Origin: Adiantum capillus-veneris | Lineage: Eukaryota > Streptophyta > Polypodiopsida > Polypodiales > Pteridaceae | DNA length: 64,000 bases | Assembly: GCA_014529385.2 (NCBI GenBank) | Contig: CM043956.1 | Location: forward strand, 64,796,620-64,860,619 | Reading direction: 5' to 3' | Part shown: positions 44,847 through 56,414 of the stretch, piece after piece | How the letters are laid out: every line of letters starts with the position of its first letter | Position numbering within the stretch: the first letter of the stretch is position 1 | Translations under genes and position numbers: made by a program | Notes under the pieces: model-generated | What the model was told of the DNA's origin: nothing | The model's database searches: none | The model's input: only the letters and a program-made list of their open reading frames with translations

Positions 44847-44942
<96 letters not shown>
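44758..44942. repeat. CT and CA microsatellites
   Basis: A CT run at about 44755-44781 and a compound tract of about 37 bases TC followed by about 55 bases AC (44850-44942). On the minus strand this gives long open frames of Arg-Glu and Val-Cys repeats, which are artefacts. Confidence 0.95.
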
Positions 44943-44943
<1 letters not shown>

Positions 44944-45404
44944 GGTGAGGGAGGCCACAAAGGGATGTGTAGGTGAAGATAGTAGCTCTTTATCTCTCCC
45001 ATGCAAGCAGGCGGGGCCGAGGAGAGATGTGCAAGTGAAGACAATATTTGGGGGGTGGTAATTCATCATGCACTATGCAGGGAGGATGGTTGTGGCACAC
45101 TGCTCTAGCATTGTGGACTACATGGTGACTAGCCACAGTGATGCGTAGAAGAGGAGGTGGCTAGTAGAGGTGACTGGGACTACTTCCCAAAAGGGGAGAT
45201 GGATGATGGGCATCGATGGAGGCTATGAGTGGCAAGGTATGGTGGGTAGGTAGGTGCGATGACACGGAGAGAGAGAGGGCCCATGATGGCAATAGGGCTC
45301 GCTCTCTCCCTTTCAATTTTGTAGATTCCGTGAGGATGGAAATGGAGCAATATTGGAGCGAGTTATTTTTTCCACTTCACCACTGAGCACTCTTTGGCAA
45401 GTGT

Positions 45405-45406
<2 letters not shown>

Positions 45407-45439
<33 letters not shown>
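45407..45439. repeat. Homopolymer of 33 C
   Basis: Uninterrupted C33 (G33 on minus). Length may be imprecise because such tracts are hard to sequence. Confidence 0.9.
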
Positions 45440-45589
45440 TTCTTCCGATTCATCTCTTAATGGAAAAATGACAATGCATGTGGCTTTGCATCATCCAAGA
45501 CGATTATCTCTGATAGATTGGCGATTAAGCTCAATACTAATGAGTAATCATAAACCTTGATGCAAAGACTTCTCCATCCATTTTAACTT

Positions 45590-45867
45590 TTTTTGTAAAA
45601 CTCACAATTGTGAATGGATAGTATTAAGAACATCAGAAATATACAGCAACCTTGAGCTCATACTGAGCCTTGAGGGTCAAAGGCTACAAGTTTTCTGCTT
45701 GACAGAGAAGCCACAACTACTCCTAAGCTTTACTTATTACAAGATGTCATCATGACATGTATTGTTCTATACCAGTCCTCTGAGGCTTGTTTGCCTCCGA
45801 TCATGTGGATTGTCACTCTACTTTCATGTATGATTTCACAAAAGCTTACCACAGCCAGGTCCCCCTC
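45590..45867 (-). pseudogene. LINE 3' end (C-terminal codons and 3' UTR)
   Basis: On minus the frame DLAVVSFCEIIHESRV...TSCNK ends at a TAA at 45730-45732, followed by about 140 bp of 3' untranslated sequence to an A-rich stretch near 45590. The frame is continuous with 57523-57324 once T2 and one copy of its duplication are removed, so it is the C-terminus of the LINE zinc-binding region. Confidence 0.65.
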
Positions 45868-45871
45868 ACAA

Positions 45872-46809
45872 TATTTGCGGGTCGCCGCAACGGACGTCCA
45901 TAGCATAGCTCTCAAGCATCAACATAAATTTATCGATAAAGGGGAAGCGACTCGGATGAGGCATGGAAACTCACTAGGGTGTCAATCCTAATGAAGTGAA
46001 CTCGAAGAGATGCAACTACTAACTCTACAAGAAAATTGATCGCACTAAAGCCAAGTAATCTGCCTATGTCCTTCTACACAGCTCTACAGTCATCACGCCC
46101 GTTCACCATGCAAATCATATCGGAATCGCACGAAACTTGAAGGGAAGCTACTATGGACTATCAGGAACATATCCTATCACTCTCACAGCATTCTGGAGAG
46201 GTACAACGATCGCGATCGTTCATCCCACAGTACACAAAAATAGTAAACGGATGATCCTAAAGGGTCTTTTTAGGGTCCCTAAAACCTCTCCTAGGGTCAA
46301 AACAACATAAAATACGCATGTAAACACTCAAAACATCGATTTAAGGCCTAAACGGATGCGTCGGAAACCTTCACCGAGTCTTGAATGCTTACACTTGAAT
46401 GGAAGAGCAGAGTAAGAGGAACACAATGCAAGAAACAAAACTGAATTTGGATTACTGTAGCCACAGAAGCGATGATTACAAGTTGGAGCAAAGAGGTAGC
46501 TCTCTGTGCGTAACACGGTAGTCCATTATCTTCCAACAATAATCTCCCTTTCCCACTAACCTTAGTGTATTATATACCTAGGGATTTTTAAAGTGGCCGG
46601 CGACCAGCTTCTCATGAACCTTTACATACATCATTGGAAAAATTACATCTTTGACTCAAACTTGACATAGACGATTGCCATTAGACTTTTACAGGTTTTG
46701 ATGTATTAAGCATCAGAAAAATAATGTGACCACATCAAAACTATGGCCGGCTGACCCAACGGGCGCCTTGGCTAGGTGGGCACTTGTATGTTGTTATCAC
46801 CGCCAAACA
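45872..46809 (-). repeat. T2 3' LTR
   Basis: 938 bp. Relative to the 5' LTR it has an extra 31 bp at about 46206-46236 holding the palindrome AACGATCGCGATCGTT between two GTAC copies; the same 12-base core is repeated in the T2 leader. The outer terminal base pair is changed (TATTTGC for TGTTTGC on plus). Confidence 0.9.
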
Positions 46810-46822
46810 CTCCCCCCTTCCT
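46810..46822 (-). other. T2 polypurine tract
   Basis: AGGAAGGGGGGAG on minus, all purine and directly abutting the LTR start TGTTTGG: a textbook plus-strand primer. Confidence 0.85.
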
Positions 46823-48054
46823 AGCTCGTGTCGTCCCTTGACACGACCTTGTGCAGTCTTGTCATAGGGTTGTCTTCATCTTTGTCTTCAAGGTTGGTCT
46901 TCATCTTGGGAAGCACGTTGTCGTTGATGACGCTCCCCCCTTCCTTGAGTGATGCATAGCTGTCATGTTGTTGATACATGATTTGAGCTTTGATTATCGA
47001 GGCAATGTTTCTTCTTGTTGAGCATTCGCCTCTTGGTTGTCAATCTTAGCCACCGTAAAGATGGATGTTGAAGTGTTTGATCGTGTGGAATTGATCCTCG
47101 TTGTGGCATGGACTTTATGATAGATATTCTTTCAAGGTCCACTGCAATTTGAGTTGTCTGCAATAGGTCACCAATGTTGAAGCACTGTGTGAGCTATTTT
47201 TGATTGTTGTGGATAGCTCGCTTGCTAAATTTCTCATTGCTTGATGTTGTAGGCCATTCTTTGACTTGCCATTGTTGGATGGAGCTTTGTTGTCACCCTT
47301 GAAGAGAAAATATGCTCTTGATAAGCATATGTAAACGTGTTGTTTTTGCTCCAAGTTGTTGTTGATTGATTTGGGTAGCCTTTTCCTTATTGTTGATGTA
47401 GAAGGAATATATACAAGAAGTTGATGATGAGGTCTAGATTAGGGTCTTAAAACCTGGATGACCAAAGGGAAAAACCCAGTGGGAAAAAAGTGCCTTTGGT
47501 ATACGCTCTTATTGGAGTTGAGCATTTGGACTTGAAGTACCTGTCATGCAAGGTGAGTGCTTGGGAGAAACAAAGGAAGAGTGCCTAATGTAAGTGCCAA
47601 TTATGGGACACTCTATATGCTTATGAGAAGTTTTTAAACAAAAGCATGTAGTGTAAAAGATGGAGTTGATGGGTGCTTCAAGGAACAGATGTAGCACATG
47701 TGACATCAAAGGATGTCTCAATAGCTTCCATGTTTCCAAGAAGGGTTTTTGATGTAGAATCTTCTCCACTCATACCTTACTGTGCTGAGTGCGTGAGTGT
47801 CTTTTGGACTCTCTTCTTCACTTAACCAAACTTAAAATACATAGACTTGGACTCTTATGCTCACCTATACCAGCATGAGCGACACAACATAAATATGCTC
47901 AACTCCTCCACCTTGAGCAGTACCTAGAATAGCTAAGACTCTTAGACCACAGAGAATATTACTTGAAGCTTTGGGACTAATGCCTTGCTCATTTAGTGGC
48001 TCAGCTGCCTGACTCTTGACTTTTATGCCATGTATTTTTAATGGCGACTTGGAC
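46823..48054 (-). other. T2 3' non-coding region
   Basis: About 1.2 kb between the coding region and the polypurine tract. Short open frames (47769-47509, 47354-47115) have no motif. This is where RT or integrase might have been expected, and none is seen. Confidence 0.6.
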
Positions 48055-50502
48055 TTACCTGTTCATGGCCTGAAACCCAATGCCGTAAGTTCTTGAGATT
48101 AAGGCCTCTATCATTGCTTTGGTCTTTGGATGCCACCATTTTGTCGAGTAGGTTGGCATATTTTGGCTCCTCTTGACTTGCTTGTTGTATGTTGATACTT
48201 CTTTGTAAAACAAGTCCTTCAGCTCTGATAGGGATTGATGTAGCCCTTGCATTAATTCCCATGAGAAGCGATTGTCGGATGTGTGGGTTCTCTTTGATTG
48301 AGTTTCCACTAGAAGTTTTGGAACCCATCTTGTTTTTGGTCCTTGTGTGACCGTCTTTGGCATTTTATCTTCTTCTATGATCTGATGGACACTAGGCTTT
48401 GGTATCCAAACCTGATGATTTCCGTTGTAAAAGCCTTGCTTTTGTAATTGATGACAAGGTATCCATCTATAGATTGTAGCAGCCTTGGTTGTAATTGGCT
48501 TCTGTTGGCTTTCGGTTGTCATTGCTTGCTTTGGGGTAGGAGCTTGTGCTGCTTGATTTCTCTTCGTTGTTCCCGATTGAGCTACAATTTTTGGTAACCA
48601 TATTTATGTGTTACCTTCATAAAATCCTTGTGCTTTGAGTAGCTTAACTGGAATCATTCGCTGATTCACATGTTTGCGTTGGGTAATTTGACTAGCGAGT
48701 GACTTTGGTACCCAAACTTGTCGCATTGCCCGCTTGGAAGGTCTTTTTGTTTGTCTTTTGTTGGTGTTCTTTCGCTTGCTTGAGTATTTTGTATTCCGTT
48801 GATAGCGCGTCTTGTTCCTTGTAGAATGCGTTGATTGAGGTGGGTAGGTCCAGGCTGTTTCTTTAGGCTTTTTGGCCCAAACATTAGTGTTTCCTTGGAA
48901 GTAGCCTTGAATAGTGATTGACTCATTCGATGCTATCCACCCTGTCACCTTTTGTTGTTGTGGTTGAACCCGTGTTTCATGTATCCAGACTGGGTCTTTG
49001 ACTTGGAAGTGCTCTTTGGATACCAACACTTGGTTGACATTCTTCGGCTTCTTCTGGATGCTTTTTTGTGATGGAAACTTTGGTTGATAGACCCTTTGCT
49101 TTGGTTTCCATTGCATTGTTGATGGTGTGGCTCTTGATGTAGAGACTTCGTGGGAAATTTGATAGAAGCTCGTTGAAGGTAAAGTCGTCTGGCGAGGTTG
49201 ATATACTTCAATGTTTACCTTTGCTTTACCTTTTTCCGCGATGGTTGGCGATTTCTTCTCTGCATGGATTTGAGAAGCTTCATGGAGTCTTACCGTTATT
49301 TTTATTGAAGCTTTTGAGTGTTGTCGAAAGAAGATGTTCCTCCAGATTTTTGTCAGGACTAGACTCTCTTTGATATGATGGGAGTTGATTATTTGGAAAG
49401 TATCTTGATACTCCCCGGTACTCAATTTGAGTACAGCTTCTGCCACTCCAAAGCTAGGAATCGGTATTTTTGAACTTGTGTATACTATCTGCTCTAGCTT
49501 AGTGATTGGCGGCTTTCCCATCATGATCCACATTCCATAAGTCATTAGATTCTTTGTTGCATAAGGATCAATTGCGGCTGAACATGTAACCTTGAGCCTT
49601 GTTTGTCCGCATAAATTGAATTTGATCATCGTAGGAGATAGTCCATCTTCTTCCTTGTCCCTATTCTTCTTTTGATCTTGCGTTTGTTGAAGATTTGCCG
49701 TTGAACTTGGAATCTTTTCTCCTTCATCTACTTTCATTTGCACTTTTTCTGGAGTCGGCTTCTTTGAAACAGCTTTTGTCGATTCTTCAGGTATGTCAAT
49801 GATGACATATTCTCGTTGTTGCTCTGCTTTCTTCATGTGCACTTTGGCATCATGCTCTATGAAGTTGCTATCTATTTCACCTTTTCTGCCTTCACACTCA
49901 CAAATCTTGTTAGCTTCCTTCAACACCTTTATCGTAAATACGGGAGTTATATCATACCCTTCCTCATCACAAAACTTGGTTGGAGTTAGCTCATTTACAC
50001 ACACATCCAAGGTTGCCAATATTTGATCCCATCCAAATGGTTCAAATAACTCCTCTGGAAATGGTTCTGGTATGTAAGCTTCATCGTCCATTGATCTTTT
50101 TAGGATGCAATCCTCCTTCACTAAGCTTCCACACTTCGAAGTACCACACATCCAAAGTTCTTGTTTGGTTTGTAGCCACGTAGGTATCTCTTTCCCATTG
50201 ACTATAGTAGAGTCAATTTTTTCTAAAGGAGTTCTATTCACATCTCTATAGCTATGGTCTTTTATGCTTATTTTTGTGGTGATCTTTTTATGTCTCAGGT
50301 AGATATAGTCATAGCCCCAATCTTGAACCATCTTAAGTTGACGCATGAAAGGTCTTCCTAAAATGATATCAAAATTGTTCCCTTTTCCAAAATCTACTAA
50401 TGCAAATGTATGTTCATATTCAATTCCACAAGAAGTCACAATAATTTGCTCTAAGATACCCATAGTTTTTTCCGTGTATCCATCTGCAAGTTGCAGCTTC
50501 AC
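48055..50502 (-). pseudogene. T2 protease C-terminal part and W-P repeat tail
   Basis: Frame 50502-48604 followed by one in-frame TAA (about 48604) and 48522-48055. The first 120 residues finish the protease (GIEYEHTFALVDFGKG, FDIILGRPF), then an acidic linker and a second protease-like or strand-rich block (LKVTCSAAIDPYATKNLM, YTSSKIPIPSFG). From about 49050 a lysine- and glutamine-rich tail carries repeats of the type QG(Y/F)(F/Y)xGNxxVWxPK, at least three times, with more isolated VW(I/V)PK. The function is unknown. T1 loses this part at 18524. Confidence 0.7.
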
Positions 50503-51274
50503 TAGTTTTCCTAAGCGCTGGTCTACCCCATTTTTCCCAAATGTCTTTTGTGGCTATGGCTACTCCAGCCCCACTATCAAGTATAGCCAATCTTTTAACT
50601 CCTTTGTATTCCACAGGTAAGGTGGTGTTTCCTTCTTCTCCTTCGCAATATTCCCCCACCTTGTTTATTGGCACAGGTTTAGCGTGTGCACTTTCTTGTT
50701 GAGTTTTGTTTGATTGTTCATTTGAGGGTAAATCTTGAAGAGGTATCTTTAATCCCATCTTCCCCAAATTGTTGCCTACTTCATCCCATACATGTGGTCT
50801 AATCTTAAGCACTTCAGATAGAGTAATGGTGCACTGTATTGGAGCTGACATCAACTCTTGCATACTCTTTGTATCCATCATCTTGGATATGGCTCTCCTC
50901 TGAGATGGAACCACTCTAGTCTCTGAGCCTGTCTCATGTTCTCCTATGTATGAGGGTAAGGTCTTCAAGGACTCTGGTTTGCTTTCAATTGAAACTTTCG
51001 TCCCTGCATCTCCATTTAGAGATTGAATTTCTCCCTGATAGACTTCATGCCCTGTATTGACCTCAATTATGGGTGCAGATTGGAAAGTCGCACTTCCATC
51101 TTTTGCACTTCTAATTGCTTCCCACAATTCATTTGGCCATGGCTCATCTATCTCTGGGATAGGTGCCATAAATTGTGATCTTGACCTTGCATCATTAGTG
51201 GTGTTGGCCACTACTTGATCATCTAGTTGAATTTCTAGGTTGTTGGTTTCTTGTGTTGCAGTCTTTGCTTGCAC
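50420..51274 (-). pseudogene. T2 gag C-terminal linker and protease active site
   Basis: After a polar linker, LAILDSGAGVAIATKDIW is the aspartic protease active site (D-S-G). A frameshift follows about 13 codons later, after RPALRKTS, and the protease continues in the frame of 50502. T1 has its matching segment in one frame apart from a TAA, so the T2 shift is a mutation rather than a programmed signal. Confidence 0.75.
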
Positions 51275-51288
51275 ATCCTTTTGTGATT

Positions 51289-53064
51289 CTAGCTCAATGT
51301 TTCAACAACCTTTTCCTTAGGCATTTCAAATCCAACACTTTTTGGTTTTGCTTCTGGAGGTGGAATTGGTGTTTCAGGCTCCATCATTGCCTGTGCAGTT
51401 TTTACCAATTCCTTACACATTTTCAACCTCTCAGTCTCTACCTCAGCATGAGGATATTTCATCACTCGTTGCTCTAGGGTTTGGTTGGGTTTCAATCTAG
51501 CCTCATATGCTTCCAGTGTAGCATCCAATGGCTCTAGGACTTTGTCTACCAACACAGATCCTCCGGAAGACGCCTTCCTTGGTTTCTTATTGCTCACCAC
51601 CGTTTTGTTTTCCCGTTCTTGTTTTAACTGCTCCTTTGTCTCTTGTAATTCTGTTTGTAGTGTAATTTGATTTGTAATTGTTTTTGCTTTAATTCTGTCT
51701 CTTTTGGCTTTCCAGGATTTTCTCCCAGTCCTCACTGACACACTAGTTGTTTCTCCTTGTTTGGGTTGTTGATCTTTCTCCTCATTAGCTTGGTCCTCAG
51801 CATTTTCTTTTTCTTGGGCCCTCGTCACTACCTTCACAGGAATTTTGGGTTCTGCCTCTGATCCACTTGGAGAGGGTAACACTCCCAAAACATTCATTTT
51901 TGTTTTCCCCTGTTTGTTTGGGTGTTTTGGACAATTTGGAACAATGTGTGTAATGGCACACTCCGAACAATATCCAATTATCTCTACACGAGAACAATTC
52001 TTGGCCCAATGATTACCTCCACACTTGTAGAATGGTCCAATTTGTTGAGTCACTGATGGCACAACTGATGGTTTTTCTTGCTTAGCCAAAATGGTCTTTG
52101 GTCTACGGTCGTGATTGGCTATGAACATCAGAGTGTCCTCATTCAATGAATAGAGTTTTCTCACAGGTTCTTGCCCTAGCCTAGGTTGTGATACCTCAGC
52201 TCTTTGTAAAGCCCTTGATACAACACTATTTTGAAATAATGGATGATTTGGTAATGGCATTTGTTTTTCTATTTGATGTCCAAATAGTATCCCCTTCGTG
52301 TAGGTTTGATTATAGTAGCACTCACTCATCTCATGATTGGTCCATTTTTGCTCAATTGCACACCATTTTATTCGTTGTGCTACTTGCGATGCTAGCTCAT
52401 CTAGGTTGGTCATTAATTGAGACATAACCAATTGCCTTGTGTTGGTTTCACTAGATGGTAAAAGAGCATTATCCATAGTGATCTTTGTATCACCAATGTC
52501 CTCGCCATAGGCTTTACAATTGTCAACTAGGTATAACGCTTCTCTCGTGACTTGTTCAAAGGAATTACATCCTTTTAAGTGCAAATCTTTCTTGAGAGTT
52601 TCATTTTTCAAACCCTCTATGAAGAGAATTGATAATCTTTCATCTTGTGGTAACTCGCGTTCCGGACATCTCTCTATATATTGTTTGAAACGTAGCGATG
52701 CTTCCTTCACTCTCTCATCTTCTTTTTGCTTGAATGCATAGATTTGGGACACTGTGTTATGCTTGATTTCCCTTTTAGAGAACTCCACAAAAAATTCTTG
52801 CAACAGTTGTTCAACGTTTGAGAAGGCATTTTTGTCCAACGGTTGGAACCAATTCAATGCTATCCCTTCCAAGGTTAAGCCAAATCCCTCATACTGTGTA
52901 TGAAAATAAAATACTTGTTCGGCTCTTAACACTTGTTTGAACAAGGATGCATGTACGTATGGATCCCTTAACCCATCATACTTCTTCTTGACACATTTGG
53001 CCAATTGATATGGTCTCATTGGTTCTGGTTCAACCATATATCTTAGCGTGTTGGGGTCTGTCAC
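51289..53064 (-). pseudogene. T2 gag core with two zinc knuckles
   Basis: 591 open codons. The capsid-like gag region (about 30-210) shows GFGLTLEGIALNWFQPLD, HNTVSQIYAFKQKEDE and LSILFIEGLKN. After a linker come two knuckle-like motifs, FYKCGGNHWAKNC and CSECAITHIVPNC, both with only three residues between the second Cys and His. A charged helix-rich region follows. The stretch 53100-53380 upstream is the same protein in other frames with stops (SIPGFFEIDLQ-like region). Confidence 0.8.
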
Positions 53065-53382
53065 AAAGACATCCCTCGTTCCTTCTTCTCATCTTGGAGC
53101 AAATCCTGGTGGAATCTCGTTCGAGACATGTTTTGGAAATGTTGACGGATTTGTAAGTCTAATTGGTGGTCTCTTGGTTTCACTCAATGATGTAGGAGCT
53201 ACACTCCCGTGCATAGCTATTTTGGATGTTTGAGGTCCATTTTATCCCATAGTTTCAATGTTAGCTTCTTGCAAATCAATCTCAAAAAACCCTGGTACGC
53301 TTACACTCGGTTGAAAGTAGTAAGTAGATATTGGAGTACCCATGTATGTATATCTTTCTAGTTCAATTGGGCTGATAAGTTT

Positions 53383-53886
53383 TTACTCTCGTCCATACTT
53401 ATCTACCATTAGAACTTGCACTCCCTGGTCATCTGTGTATGTGAAGGCATAGAGGTTCTTGTAGTCTGTCAACTCTTCAATGATGAAATTTAAATATCTA
53501 TAGAAGTTGTTTTGATCCCCAATAGGTAACCTATAAAGTCCATCATAAGTGTAATCTGTTAGAACTCTCGTAGCTTCATTGGTTTTGATGAACCTCACGT
53601 TGGGTTTGTTAATTAGAGGATGCTTCTCCTCTAAGTCTCCAGCAATTTCCACTTTTTCTCTTTCAAACTCCCGCATTTTAGTTGATTGGTTTGGCTTCCA
53701 GTGAGCCACACGATCACTTGAAAAATATCCATGAGCCATGCCTTGAGGTTTGGCTTGATATGATTGATAAGCCTCATGGTCTTGTCTCAACCCTCTTGTT
53801 ATAGGTGTTGCAGTATTTCTGGCTGTTTGTGTAGGTGGCATAGCTCTGAGCTGAGTGGGAAACCCTACTGATGGATGAGTTGTCAT
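53383..53886 (-). pseudogene. T2 gag N-terminal domain
   Basis: ATG at 53886 (MTTHPSVGFPTQLRAMPP). The last 80 residues (LYRLPIGDQNNFYRYLNFII, VLMVDKYGRE) form a compact segment that resembles in position the 1880-2644 region of T1. A stop follows, and the frame goes on in degenerate form to the gag core. No domain name can be given. Confidence 0.6.
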
Positions 53887-56395
53887 GATGAAGCCTCACT
53901 CAATACTCTCAAGATGGTCCTTGATAAGGACACCTTGGCTTAGTGCACACAATCCCTTTTTGCCCCTGCTCAAGTCTCTAAAAAGTCAGGAATTTGTGAC
54001 TTTTTGGTCTATGGACACTGGTTTTGGGACACCCTAAAAGTTTGGAATTAGGAAACCTAGAAAATTTCAGCTTTCTTCCTAGCTATACCTGACTCAGTTT
54101 GGAGTTGTCAATCAAAAGTTAGAGCACTTTTGTTGAACTGCTCCTGAAACAGCACTCAAAACTGTCTCAGGACCAGAACACAGGACCTTTGGCTTGTATC
54201 TTGGCTTCCAGAGGGTATTTTTCACTCAAACTTGAGATTTGGGATGTACTCAAGTAGGTCTACAAACTTATGAAGTTAGATACCCCCACTATGTAGAGAT
54301 ACACCGATCGCGATCGTTGACCCTATGTCACAGATTTGGAAGATTTTTGCACAGTAGCTAGCCCTTGATGTCTTGATACCAAGTGTCTTTGTATTTTTGA
54401 ATTTGGAGATGTTTTGACCAATGAAAACCCAAATCTCATGTGGTTTTGCGATTATTGGCTTGATTGTGTAAATGGGACTTTTGACCACTTTCTTTTGCTT
54501 TTTTGACCTTGCTCCTTTTGGAAAATATGTTGCACTAGATGTCCGCTACCTACTCATAAATTTTTAGTCCAAAATGTCACTGGGGTACACCGATCGCGAT
54601 CGTAGTTCCAGCTCCTTTTTGCATGAAATTTTAGGAGTTGATAGACATTGGTATGATTAGTCTATTCCCAAACCCACTTTGCATTTGGATCACAAAAACT
54701 TGAATTTTCTCAAAATTTTGGTATGAAGGATCAGTGATCAGTGTTTGCCCTATTTGACAGCTGTCTTTTGGTTTTTTGACCCTGGTTCTTTTGAGAAAGT
54801 TGTTTGTCTAGTTATCAGCTACCTACTCACAAATTTTCAACTCAAAATGTCACTATGGTACACCGATCGCGATCGTAGTTTGGAGCCCAAATTGGATGAA
54901 ACTTGTGGATATGGTAGACAATGATGTGTACAGTCTACTCCCCAAATCGTTTTGAATTTGGACAAGAAAAAGTCAAGTTTTTACCAGATCTTGGTCTGCT
55001 GCAGTGGTTTTCTGTCTGTCTGCTATTTTTGGCTATTTTGGTCACTTTTTTGAATTTTGAAAACTCCTGGTATCTTATATAACCTAGGTGTATGTGTGGG
55101 TAAAGTCTGGTCAAAATCTGGGACTGAGGTACATCGATTGCGATCGTAGTTTGGAGCCCAAATTAGACCAAATTTGGCATGCTTGTAGACACTGATGTTT
55201 TAAGGCTATCCCCCAGTCTTTTTGCATTTGGATCACCAAAAGCCAAGATTTTGCACTTTCTAGGTCTGTCAGGCTAGTTTTACCCAAGTGGCCTGATTTT
55301 CTTGATTTTTGATGTTTTTGGGTGTGGTTGCTTTAGACAAACTTGTTTAGAATCTTATCAGGAAGGCACATGTCAAATCTTGTACAATTCTGACACTGAG
55401 GTACACCAATCGCGATCGTAGTTTTGAGCCCAAATTAGATGAAACTTCACCAGCTTGTTCACTAGGCTATTATAAGACTACCTGCTAGACACTTTTGTAT
55501 TTGGACTCAAAAAAGTAAAGAATTTACAGTTTCTTAGTCTGAAGTGCCTGATTTCCGTGCATCTGTCAATTTGACTTGATTTTGGTGTTTGTTTTGGGAT
55601 TTGAAAGCTATCTGGGGTTGTCCTGTGTACAGGCTATCCCTATGTATGGTTTCTTCCCAGTTTTGATGTGTTTTGGTGTACTGAAAGTCAATTTCTATGC
55701 CAATTTAGCAGTTTTTGACTCGGATATGTATTCAGTGGTTTTGATCTGTTTTTTGTGCTTTTTGATCCTAGGTCCTTTGGAATTTTATGTTTATATACAC
55801 CTGAGGATCCCACAGATGAAATCTGGTCAAAATCTGGCACTTAGGTACACCGATCGCAATCGTAGTACCTGGGCCAAATCTGATGAAATTTTGTCTGCTC
55901 CCTCTGACAAGTGTTTCCCAGTGTTTGGTGCTACCACTTTGTGATTTGAATTAATTTCAGCTCTGTTTGGTCAAATTTTCAAAATTTCATAGTCTTATGG
56001 CCTTTTTGCCAAAGTTATGGTTTTTTGGTGTTTTTGACTCTATCTTTTGCCCCAAATCTGACTAGAATGTGAATTACTTATCCTACTCCTAAGTACAGAA
56101 ATGAAAGAACATAAGAAAATGAATCAAACAAAACAAACAGGATAAAAAACGGATGATGGATCAGTACTCAATCAATACAAAGAAATTTGAAGAGTAAACA
56201 TGCTTAAAGCAACCTCACTCACAACTCCCTATATCTCTCAAGAGTAGATGTAGTCAAACCACTGACCCTAGACTCCACTAAGCACTAAACCCCTGTCTAG
56301 ATGCTTCACTGAAATGTAAATGGAATGGAAATTATCTTTTGGAACAATAATAAAACTCTGAATACGCACTCGGTCACTCATCACCTAAGACTCAT
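53887..56395 (-). other. T2 leader with tandem palindrome-bearing repeats
   Basis: 2.5 kb without credible genes. The 12-base palindrome CGATCGCGATCG or a one-base variant occurs at 54305, 54591, 54864, 55135, 55407 and 55851. The first five are spaced 286, 273, 271 and 272 bp, each with related flanks (GGTACACC before, TAGTTTGGAGCCCAAAT after), so this is a decayed tandem array of a roughly 272-bp unit. Confidence 0.8.
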
Positions 56396-56413
56396 TCCCC
56401 GGCAACGGTGCCA
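56396..56413 (-). other. T2 primer binding site, tRNA-Asp
   Basis: On minus TGGCACCGTTGCCGGGGA, matching the plant tRNA-Asp(GTC) 3' end at 17 of 18 positions, one base inside the LTR. Confidence 0.85.
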
Positions 56414-56414
56414 A

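Noticed and set aside
44690-45069. Arg-Glu and Val-Cys repeat ORFs on minus
   Set aside because: They are translations of the CT/CA microsatellites.
50420-50502. Programmed frameshift in the T2 protease
   Set aside because: T1 reads the same place in one frame (apart from a TAA) and no slippery site was seen, so a simple indel is more likely.
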